DNA from: Metellina segmentata
Lineage: Eukaryota > Arthropoda > Arachnida > Araneae > Tetragnathidae
Reading direction: 5' to 3'
NCBI GenBank assembly: GCA_947359465.1
Contig: OX375873.1
Coordinates: 89,859,978-89,923,977 of the forward strand
DNA length: 64,000 bases
In this document: one piece after another, positions 22,401-34,400 of the stretch
How positions within the stretch are numbered: position 1 is the first letter of the stretch
Layout of the letters: every line of letters starts with the position of its first letter
Notes under the pieces: model-generated
Database searches by the model: none
What the model saw: only the letters and a program-made list of their open reading frames with translations
Told to the model about the DNA's origin: nothing
Program-made: the position numbers and the translations under genes

Positions 22401-25400
22401 TGTGGGGAAACTGTAAAGATGCATTCTTCAAAAAATATATTGGGAATTACAATAAATATTGTAAATAATTTAAAAATTTTAGATGATACGTCTTTAAAAT
22501 ATGTTTGTACCTCGTTGTAATAAATTATTAACAATTGTAATTTACTCAATTTTTTGAGAAATTACTTAGAGCTATTCTGTCTAAAGTTTTGATTCGTCCA
22601 TGCAAAGTACATTGGAAATTTACAAACGTTCACACATTTAAAAGTATCAATGTAAATATGCTTACAAATCATCTGGGCAATTCTTGGGTTGATCCAATCT
22701 GTAACCATCTCTCAAGTATAAGTGCACCTCAAAAGGATCGATTTCAATGTACGGTTGCTGCCCTAAGGTTATCAACTCCCACATTGTCACTCCGAATGCC
22801 CACTGAAAGTTTAAACATACAATTTCAGAATTTCAACAACAAAAAGCAGTCTAATAATGAATGTATATCTATAATGTAAGAAAAAAATTTCACAAAATAT
22901 GAACTGAAATCGGTTATGCGACAAAAGTACCAAATGAACATTACTCTTTACAACTTGAAAACATGAGACGTATCATTTAAATAATGAGAAGTCGCATCAT
23001 TTTCCCATTATTTGTTTATATTTCACCATGTTTTTTTTTTTAATCAAAACATCAAATGTCGAAAAGAGTTTTTAAAATCTCAAGAAAAAAAATGTAGTTA
23101 AAATTACAAAATATTGTCAAATTAATTAATAATCTGAATTATCTTTTCTCTCTATTATCAAAAGGTTTTTTAATAGCTTAAAAATTTTGTGTAAAGAGTT
23201 TCATTTTTACATAAATAAAAATATTTTACATAAATAAATAATGTGAATGTTCTTTTTTAAATTTTGATCATCAATAAATGCTGAAAAATTCGACGCGTTA
23301 CGTAACCCTTGAAATGCTTACCACGTCACTCGCATAAGAAAATTCTTTCCTCAGCAAGCTCTCGATCGCCAGCCATTTGATGGGTCGGTTCTCATTGTCC
23401 CCCAAACAGTGATAATCGCCAGGGAATAAGTCTCTTGCAAGAGCATTGTCCGTCAATTTCACCTGAAGCCAGTCATCCACCCTGATAACACAGTAAACAC
23501 AATATTCAATAACGACATATAAAATTCTTTCATATGCAATTGATAGTGTTAGAAGTTCATTTTTTTGAGGTCGCGTTCTTAAATAACAGATTTATGTTCA
23601 AGTTGAGCTAAGTTTTTAGGGAGTTGTGATTTGAGTGTTCAAATTACAGAGAAACTCCGATTAACCGTCAGTCCGTTATTGCGGAACATAGCCGCTCAGA
23701 AAGCATAAGCCTCGAAAAAAACAAAAGAAAATGACAGGTTTTAAAAAAAAATTGAATATGTATGTACGTCCAGAGCCTATGTTCATGTAACAATATGTAC
23801 AGTCGTGGGGGAAAAAACGAACCTCGCAAATAAAGTCGTCTAAAAATTCAAATCCAAAAAACTTTTATAAGAGGATGTGACGTCTTCGCATCAAATTTTG
23901 CACAAACAAAAATTTTTAATGAAAACACCGTGTTTTAATGCTAAAATCCGTTTTTGCATAGTTATATTAATCTAAATATAAAATGTCATGACAAAACTGT
24001 CAATATATCCCGAGATATTCAATGTTAAAGTTAGTTTCAATTTCAGGGATCATCTCCACATAGAAATATCGTATATTCGTATATCGAGATTAATTATAGT
24101 TATCGCTTCCCGAATTTCAAATTTGTGTGTGAACACTATTTCAATCATTTATTTTTCAGCAATCCGAGAAATATATTTATGATACAAGTGGAAACGATTT
24201 GAGGATTACATTATATTTTCTGTGCAAGAGCAAACGATCCGAGAACTATTATACGAGGTTTGTCAAACGCTTTATAAACTTTCGGTTTCTCCCTAAAATC
24301 GCAATAGTTGAGAAAATTTAATGTAGCTCAAAAATTAATTATCGGAAGGAGCTGAAATTTTGCATCGTAACTAGAAGTCCTCCTGAATTGATTCCCATAA
24401 AAATATAACAAGGCTCCAATTCATTATTTTTTCAAACATTAATTTAATACTTATTACTTATAACTCTACTTTTTGAATAAAATACTAGGTCGATTGTGTT
24501 TGGGTTGTTCAATAGTAATATGGTACAAAATATCAGCACTGTGGAAATATTATTTCGGAAAATATCTATAAAAGACTAAGAACATTAGGAGCTCCAATCT
24601 TTCTACCCTCATAACTTCGAAACGGTAAGACCTAATGACTTGAAATTTGGTATAGATATGAAATTATGTGTCGAAATTTAGGGGTTTTATTGGTGCTGCT
24701 CAATTTAATATGAAGACGGCCCCTTATTAAAATTTTATGAATTTGAATTTATAGAAGGATTTGTTGGTATGGTTTTTCATACAGCATTTGAAAAACTTAC
24801 CATTCAAGGTCTAATTAAGACTGCCAATAAGAAATGTGTTTAAAAGGAGAAGAAATGCAATGGTTTAAAGGACGTGTCTAATATAGAAAATGCACCATGT
24901 TGTTAAAATATAAACATGCCTCAATTACGCTCGAACATATTGTTTTCTGTGAACATATTGAGAGTTTGGGTTGGATTAGTAATGGTTCCATATTGTATTG
25001 ATATATACTTATTGCGTCACAAATGTAAATTACAAACGTTTCAAAGATTTAAAAAGGAATACTTACACACAGTTCCTTGTCGCTATATCCCTATGAATCA
25101 ATCTTTTATCGTGTAGATATGCGATTGCTTGCACTATTTGCAGCGCCATAGCCACTAGATCTCTATGCATTAATGCCTGTAAAAATATGTACCATGAGTT
25201 GTGTAATTTTTTTTAATATATCAGTTAGCATAATGCGTCGTCCAGAGCACATTTCAAGAATGTAATTTTCTGGTAAATAATTCCATTTACGTCGCACTAG
25301 AGCAACACAACGGACTCTTGGCGGAGGTCTGGTATCAATCGCAAAGGGAAAGATCCGAGTCAAACACCCCGCAATTTTGAACCACGATCAGATGACGAGG

Positions 25401-28400
25401 TTGACACCTCAGCTGTGGCTCCTCACTCTCCAAACTTTCACACCACGCCAACGTGAGAACATTTGAGATCACGACAGATTTAACGGGCACCAGCCCCCCG
25501 CGTACACAACGGTATTTGATTGGATCAAGTTTCGAACTCGAAACCCTCCGGTTGCTAATCCGTTACTCTTCCAACTGGGCTACCGCGACCCGAATCATAC
25601 GGAATATCAACAGGACGGTTTTTCAGGTCTCTTATTGATGCAGTCTGTTAAGCTAAATGTAGTCAGCGGTAAAAATTGTTTTTACGGTGGAACTGATTTC
25701 AATATAGATACTTTTTTCGTAATTCTCTTTATTGATGATCCTTGATACCTTTGTTCTCCAAGTAATTAATAAGACTAAATCGCTACCGACAAATTCTGGC
25801 ACGTACAATGATATTTCCCTTGTATCATAAAAATTGGAACGGACCACCATGTGATCATAGGTTCGCGTACAGCAGATGTTCTTCTAATTTGTTCTGGGAA
25901 ATATATAAAGATATATAATTTGGGCAAGAGAGTGAACCTTAAAACTCTAATATTGCTTACAGCTACTGAAATCTTAGAAAAGGTACGGGAAGAATACGTC
26001 TAACCTATCCAGTGTTTGAGAGAGTAAATTGTCAAGAGTCAACTTATGACGATGATCGTTAGTATAACGTCATCTTCTGGAATAGCGATTTTCAAACTGT
26101 TCCTTCTTATCCTGCAAAGTAATTACCAAAGTTCTGCGGAAACAAAAATTTATATTTTTTGCAGACGTGACAAAAAATATGACTCTGATTGATTTACTAA
26201 TAAATAATAGTAATTAACAAACCTTCCATTGAAAAACTCTTCAACACTTGAAATGATAATTTTAAGCAACTTTTCTGCTGTACACACTGCTGCTATAAGC
26301 GATTTATAGCCCGTTGTGTGCTCTAGTACGACGTTGATTAAAAAATACCATTACCATTACCCATAAGCGATTTAAAAAATTCAAGAGTATAATTAAGTCT
26401 AAGATTTTATTACACTTTGGGACAGAGTCACGAGCAACAGGAGGATTGCAAGTTTGAATCTCGATCTCAACTCAACAGTCGTGTACATGGAGGCTGGTCC
26501 ACGTTAAATCTGTCGTGGACTCACGTTGTTGTGGAGGTTTAGAGAGTGAGGTGCCAGCTCAGGTCTTCTCGTCATCTGACCGTGGTTTACAATTACTAGA
26601 CGTTCTCCTTGGATCTTTCCCTTCGGGGTAGATCGTTGTGTTACTCCAGAGTGACGTTAATTAATTACTTACCGTGTGGGAGACTTCTTCTGACAAGCTA
26701 AATGTTGGGAGTGGTAGTGTTTATGGCGGCGGAACGCATTTCCTATACATTTTCTGAACTTGACGCTACTTGGCTTGTTTTTATAGGATTTTAGCGCATG
26801 GCTAGTAAAAGTAACAAGAATAATTTCCTATTTGGTTTATGACAGTATATATCTATATCTCTTCTACTAGCAGACCCGGCCACGCGTTGCTGTGGCTACG
26901 GTTTTTATTATATTACATAGTAGTAAACTATTCAAGGGAAACGGTAGGAGAACACCAGTCATGGGGACCACCATGCTTTTTTACGCAGATGCCATTTGTC
27001 AAAATACATGGCGACCTACATGATCGATTTTCTACTACCGTTGATATTGAGCAAAAATCAATACAAAAGAAATAAATTTAAATTTTTTTTATTTTTTGTA
27101 TTCAAGTCTGTAACAAATGAGTACATTACAAAGTTGTTAGTAAATAACACGTAACACTTAAACTTATTAATGAGGTAGGTAGGGCAGATAGTTTTAAATT
27201 TTTAACAATAATGTTTATTATTTTGAATTATAAAATTCCACTGTATTACTTTTACTATAATATGAATTCAGTTTATAATTCAGTCTAAATAACACGTGGC
27301 CGGCTATGCTAATCACTGTATTGCGTTTACTACGAAATAAATTTAACTTATACTTTAGACTCAGCAACACGTGGTGGTTATGCCATTAAATTGTAGCTTA
27401 TGTGAAACGTTGGTACTTTCAACACAGCGCCATCTGTTAGAATACTTACTCAATCCAGTCAACAGATACCGCAATAATTTGCAATAAAATAATATCGCGG
27501 CTATAAGTTGAGATGAAGGCTATCCTATCTTTTAAGTTAGATCAAACTGCACACGGTGCGCAAATTTGATTGAAATCGGTTAAGTAGTTTAGGAGTCCAT
27601 AGCGGACAAACAACGTGACGCGTAATTTATATATATTAAGATATAACTCGTATATATCTATATCTCTCTCTTATATAGTCCTCGGATTCCGCATGCATCT
27701 CTCATATACCTCTGGGGGTACCTGATCAGGGGGTTATCGGCCTCTGATTGGGATCTAAATTACGATATGTGTGAGTGAATGGATGTGTGAAAGGGACCTT
27801 CTTGTAAAACGGATGTGTCAATGACACCCACAATTGGGCCATATATGGCCGCACGACAACAACAACATGCATCTCTCATTCAGATTCAAGTGAATTTATA
27901 TCCTAAATTCTAGATATTTTGCTTACAAACCAGAGAGGTTGTCAACAACCTTTGTAGGGTCGTCATGTGGAATGTTTGCAAAAAGTAAAATTATGTGTCA
28001 TATTTTTTAATGCTTCGGGCCCTGTATTAATTTTTACTAAAAAAAGATGCGCTGCTATGTAATTTGGCATTACTTAATCATAACACATGAAATACTTTAA
28101 AAAAGCACCAGCGCAAGAGATGCGTACAGGACAAACGGAAGCTGTTGAATTTTAATATAAAAGGATGGAGGTAGGATGAGATCGAATTAACGTCGTAACG
28201 GGTAATTGCCGATGGTCCGGGATCAATCCCGAAGGGAAAGATCCCGGAACGTCGGCAATTGCCCGTTGTGTTGGACAACGCCTCATCATTTTGAACCACG
28301 GTCAGATGACGAGAACAACACCTGAGTTGGCGCGCCCTTTTCCAAACTTCTACACCACGCCAACGTAAGGACATTTGAGACCACGACAGATTTAACGTGC

Positions 28401-31400
28401 ACCATCCTCGTGTACACGACGGTCTTTGACTGGACCTAGTTTCAAACTTACCTCTGGTTACCGTGCCCCTTATAATATTTTGATATATAAACTAGTTAAA
28501 AATCAACTATACTTGTTTCTTTAATTATGTGTGTTATACATTTCATTCTCTTACAACTAATTATGAATATCTTTTGAACAAAATTTTTCAAATCCTTTTA
28601 GTTCATAGCTGATGTGCTATGAACGAAAAGGGCTTTAATGATCAAAATCTTCAAAACAAAATCCAAATAAAAATAATCCGTAGAATACTCACGTGACAAT
28701 GTCCCTCTGCCAGCATGCACTTGTGGAGGAATTTTTTCAAGTTGCCCTGATTCATGTAGGGGTAAACTAACATGGGGTGGTAAGGGTCGTCCGTGCATAG
28801 GCCGATCAGGGGCAAAATGTGCTTGCAATTCATTCCGAGCATCATCATTCCCTCTGCTGTTAACAGTGATATTTGAATGGTGGAGGCTTGGTCTGCGAAA
28901 GAAAGAGAAGGAATTAAAACTTTTAAACTTTCCATAGGATCTAATACTAGCGTGACTCTTTTTTTTATCAATGCCCGGTCAATTTGTTAGAAAAGTGCTT
29001 TAGCCATGATGGGGCACAACAAGGACGCAATTGGAAACCACTTTGCGTTACCCTGCTGCACCACGGAGGGTGAGTTCACTTTGCACCTCACTCACACCAT
29101 ACATTCAAAGCACAATCCGTTTATACAAGGCCACACATTCACTCCAAACGGACAAACATCATGCCTTACCACGGATTCGAGCCAGGAATCTTTCGATCTA
29201 GAAGCCAGCACTCTGACCACCAATCCCATTGGTCAGTAGAAAGAAAAAGAAAATATAAATAAATAAATAATAGCTTATGATACGATGGATGAAATGATAT
29301 CCGAGAGGAAAAGTTCATGAATCATCAATACTATTTAATACCATACACTAACAAACGAATACATTACTAAATGTGTAACAGTCCACGGTTTTATTAGAGG
29401 CAGAAAATAGATCTACTTCTGTTACAAAATGATATTTAACAATTGAATTTTGTGCCGAAAATTGCCACATTTGACAAAAAGGATGAGGGAAAAAAGGATT
29501 TAATCGTAACTTTAAAGGTTAATTTTTTTAACATGGTTAAATATTAAGAGTGGTCGACTTTCAATATAGCTTCAATATAACTCTTGGATGACACCATTAC
29601 ACTTTCTGTAATTATAGTACACGCTTGAAATGTCCTACTTGTTGTCCTCGAACGTCGAAAAAATTTCGATTTTTTTACCAGCCCTTGTTTTAAAAATCCT
29701 CAATCAAGTGGCATTCTTAGGTTGCCCAAAACTGTTTACAAATATTGTTAGTGCAGTTCACTACAAAATTGAAGGAAAAGTATTAATATTCGAAACAAAC
29801 TGCGCAAATGGTGAGCCCTTGGCACCTGTGACACTTATTTTGAGACAGGTAGAATTAAATATATTATTACAGTTTATTTCAGAAAATAAATTCCACACAA
29901 GCAAGTTAATAATTTTATATTAGCTTCGAGGTTGATTAAAGAATGATATTTTGCCGAATTTTATTCGTTATGCTTTGAAACAGGAATTTCCTACTGATAT
30001 TGACATTGTTTTCAGTTTTAAGCGACCACTTACATTTTCTTATTCAATTGTATAATACGTTATCTTTTAAAAGAATTTCTATACTGTTTAAATTTAATCA
30101 AAAGGCAATCGAGAGTTTGAATAAAAAATATCTTTACAATTTAATCAATTTCACAGGAAGTACGAAATTTTCAGATCTCCATCACTGGTTAATATAATTT
30201 GACAAATTTCAAAAGCGAAATCGAATTTCACTGCTGGAAATTTACATTTTAAAACTTCACTTTTCTCAGTAAAGAAAGTTTCGTATTATTAAAGAACAAA
30301 ATGCAATATGCGGCAAAAGGGAGAAATGCGAGTGAATTCTTACCTGTGACAGTTTTAACAATTGCTGGGATACCATGGGGAGTTAATATGTCGTTATCTC
30401 TGATCATAGCGTGATAAATCTGTCCAAAAGTACCTGAAATTGAATTGGTAATTATGGATCATGGCTTAGAGTTAATAAGCATTGATTCAAACTATAAAAT
30501 GAAAATAAATTTGCTCTATAAATGCATGCCCCTAGGTAAAAAATGCCGTGTAAGAATTGTTTTACTGAACTTGCCTTCCTGTAGCTTTTCCTGGATTATA
30601 ATCTTTCGCCTTTCCAGTCGAATTTCTGCTATTTGTTCTGAAATGTCCATCGACTTTCTTTCATTCACTTGTACGGATGTGGTCGTTGTGGTGATAGGAG
30701 TGAGCCTTTTAAAACTGGCATAACCTGTTGAGAAAAATAAACGTTAACTACATGTTGATCTGACTTACGGATCATCGTAATCAGTGGTGCAGTCCGAGAA
30801 GGTTCGTGGTGCCATGAAACTTATTTGTAAAATACCTACAGATAAAATAGTATAAATGTATGAAATACTTTTCGATTTCTTCAATACAGAAGTTCCCACT
30901 GCATGGGACACTCGCACTCAGATTTAAATCATGAAATGACTTGCATCTTTTATTATTACTAAAAAACACTTTTTGAACTAAAACTATCTTCTCTTCAAGT
31001 TTATCTTAAATTTTGGGTACATCTCTTTTTTTTTTCTTCTATGCGATAAAACCTAACGTCAAGTCGTCAAGTATGGGACATTTTTGGTCAGATTGAGATG
31101 TCCCTTTCTGTCGTTATTTTTATTTTTAATATACCAATACCAAAGCACGGCGTATTAATTTATATTATTTGACGAATAAATTTTGCCATTATACTGCGAG
31201 TATCAAATGAGCCAGATTTGATTAGCGAATCCTGTTTACATCTAGTCTAGAATCATCAACGCTCCATGATTGTTAGTTTCTTCCGATGTCACCCCGAATG
31301 GATCACAACCCCTTCAAACACTAATTGGTGAGAATAGTGTTACCCAGGGATACCATGGGAAGTGCTGCCATATCGCATCCACAGTGAGCTGTGGGAGAAC

Positions 31401-34400
31401 ATGCCATCTTGAAGGACTTTGTGAAAGTTGGTCAGCACTTATGTATTGTTTTAAAGGAACCAGAAAACTTCCAACAGCCAACCCGACTTCGGTACATATG
31501 AGATTCAAACTCCCAACCAAGCTCTTCAATCTAACAGTTTCTTCAGAGCGACGCCACTAGCGAGCCATGCACTTCAGCATCATAAGCGTACAATGGATTC
31601 TTTTCTGTTTACAGTTTACGTAAAGTCGTTAAGTCTCGGTCCATTTAGTGCCACTGTGAACACTCACACCTTCTCGCACCTATCTGAATGCCGAATTATT
31701 ATGACTGGTTATTATTTCGCGCTAGCTGCTGTTCTTTCGTCAGCCGTTTTACAACGACTTGAGTAGAACAGGTGGTGTTCGTCCAGAAGATCTCTGATTG
31801 GATCTTGACTTTTACCGTTGGGTTCTTTTTGAATTGTGGACGAAGGGCGATCACAGAGTAGGAGATAGACGATAGACAGAGCTGGAAGCAGAGGGTGACG
31901 CTGGTGAACACGCTGGACTTTGAGCACAAACACTAATATGTATTGGCGTATTACAAATAATGTGTTGATGTAAATAGTGTACGTATTCTTACGTTCTTGG
32001 AACAATAACTTAAAATCTTAGCTGTTGGTTGCCTTCTCCTTGTGAGCGATTTCGTACTGTTTTCACGCTATCGTTTGGGGCGACGACACTACATCATGCA
32101 GCAAAAACGATGACCGAAGAGAGCCAAACCAAACTTGTCTGCATGATTCCAGGATGACAAGTAGCTCCAGATGAGAATTGACTGTTAAATATAGATAGGT
32201 TCGACGGTCATTTGTTGCTATATGCTATAGGGCTTTTAGGCTACTGAAACAATTAACCCTCCAAACGAGATATCTCGTCAAAGATCTGATCAATTTTGCT
32301 AATGACAAGATGTCTATCAAGATCTGATTCGTTTTGCAAATGAATATCTAGTCGAGACAAAACTGCCGTTACTCCAAGGGAAATGAAGATCCTAGTAGAG
32401 AAAACAAATTGCTCCTTGCCTAGGATTGGTGACAGTTTAGAACACGCTTTTGCATCAGCGGCTGGACACTTCAGGGCAGTTTTCGACCCGAAGAAAATTC
32501 ACCAAGAGGAATGTGGTCTTCAGTTTAAAAGGCAAGTATCTATTGAACCTGGAAACTTATGCCAACAGTTTATGACAGCATAGCAGATGGACGTGACCGG
32601 CTAAATCCAAGCATAGATACGAAGCTTTTGTTTTAATTCGATTCAGGGAGTCAAAATGCATCCTTTTGAAACTCCAGTCCCGTAATTAGCTTGCAAAAAC
32701 TCCTTTGCACTCGACCGTTAAGGCAAATGATTTCCGACACATTCGTCCTCAAAATCTCGGAAAAAATCCCAACACATATCCCCACAGTACACTTCCTCTG
32801 AAAAGAACAAAAACCGTATAATCAGGTTTTAGTTTACAGTTGATTGGTTAACTGAGAAGAACGAAAAAATTCACAAAAAAAAAAAAAAGTAGTAGTAGTT
32901 GTTCCTATAAAAGGTGGACAAAAACTACCGAAGAATAAGAGAGCTTTATGGGAGGGGGAGACATTAGAATTCAAGTCACGGAAATCGAATCTTTCCGCTT
33001 TAGTTAAGAGCTGAAAAACTCAAAAGTAGGGGGGAGGGGTCCCTCCTTGAAAATTCCAGTCAAAGATAGGAGGCTCGTGCGCTGGCATCTAAACGAGATA
33101 TAAAATAATATACAGACAGCGAGGGGGATATAACCAGGGGAAGAACTTGAGGAGTAAGGAGGACTACTAAAAGCGGACGGTACAAATTGTCCACTCATCG
33201 GGTAAATGGAAGTTGACAGTGGCCGCCTCCCCTTCCATTCTGTCCAATATCTCAAGCAGAGTAAATGGCAGAATAACCTCGTGGGAATTTCCGTTCACTG
33301 TTTACCCTCTTTCTTTTTTTGATAGGTGGTAAAAAATGACTAGCACTGTCATCAGGAGGCTTGGTTGGGACGGGAAAACTGTCTCTTTCGTGTACTACTG
33401 GATAAACTGGCTGGACTTTTTTTTTGCATTTCAGATCTTTTATCATCTGCACGGTTGCGAAAAAAACTGTAGTTGTGGTTGATTGTTTTGGGGGCGTTGG
33501 AGACAAATATTTATATTGTCCGACTCCGGGGCGAGTTGGCAGTTGAGTCACACGGTTCTGAGCGGGTCTATTCTTCAAATTAGGTGATAGGTTACGACCT
33601 GAGCAAAGCGCATCCTCAACTGGCGTCCTTACCACGGATTCTGGTTCTAATTCTTCGTTCGGTTCCAAAAGTGAGAACAGTAATAACAAGTAGGTGGGTG
33701 AACCATTCATGGCGATAACTATTTACGCATGACAGCTTTCTCCTAAAGAGCTGTCGCACATTTTCAAAAATCGACTGACCCAAAGTTGGCTGTTTTCTCG
33801 TTGGAGCCGCACCATACGACTGGTATGTTTTATCTCTGAAATGGGTTAAGTGGTAGATATTAGTGTTTGTGATGGAGGTTTCATTGCTAACAAATAAACC
33901 AGACGGTAAACTGAGAATTAAATGCAGCTATCCAAATGCTCTTACCTGGTACTTATCGGGTTTACCTTAAAATGCAGTCTATCGCCGTTTCCGCGAAGTT
34001 TGGCGTTTACTCTAATTGACGTTGACCAATCAATTGTCATGTTTCGATTTGGAATTCATTATTTTGAATCTTCATCAACCAAGGTCTGAAATCATATTGG
34101 AAAATAAGTCAAGTGACGTCACATCTGGCATACGCATGGGAAACATGTTCCGCCTTTAGAAACGCTACGATCACCTACATTTGGCTTAACACAACCTGGC
34201 TCATACAAAGCACAAGTGGTTTGATAGTCACTTTCGAAACTTGTGTAATTTGGCAGACTTATTCGACAGCGGTATTTAAAATTAACACGAAACCTCGCAA
34301 AATCAAATGGGTTCTTAACCGGAAGTATTTTTTCATCCCCGGTAATTACGTTAACTCTGGAAAACCTTCTCACAGCCATAAACTAACCGATATATAATTG

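Larger units (their letters stand above)
16900..22600. repeat. tandemly duplicated host segment with TE insertions
   Basis: Unit A: 16905-17026 + 18547-18586 + 21458-21583, interrupted by the Helitron array and a hAT. Unit B: 22344-22590, uninterrupted. Shared blocks include AAAGATATC..AAAAAAAGCATT, ATTACAATAAA/TATTGTA, TTTTAGATGATAC(A/G)TCTTTA and ATGTTTGTACCTC. Helitron 21584-22343 sits at the A/B junction. All lies in the last Ryk intron. Confidence 0.8.

Noticed and set aside
30561..30575. GT donor (TTCA|GTAAAA) for Ryk exon 30575-30724
   Set aside because: It would extend the exon by 9 bp and insert three residues into the EGTFG loop; the GC donor AG|GCAAGT gives the conserved motif.
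33252..33710. 152-residue minus ORF starting MNGSPTYLLLLFSLLEP, with a signal-peptide-like start
   Set aside because: It overlaps dispersed repeat family E (copy near 63730), has no recognisable domain, no splice or phase link to Ryk, and the frame is not conserved in the other repeat copy.
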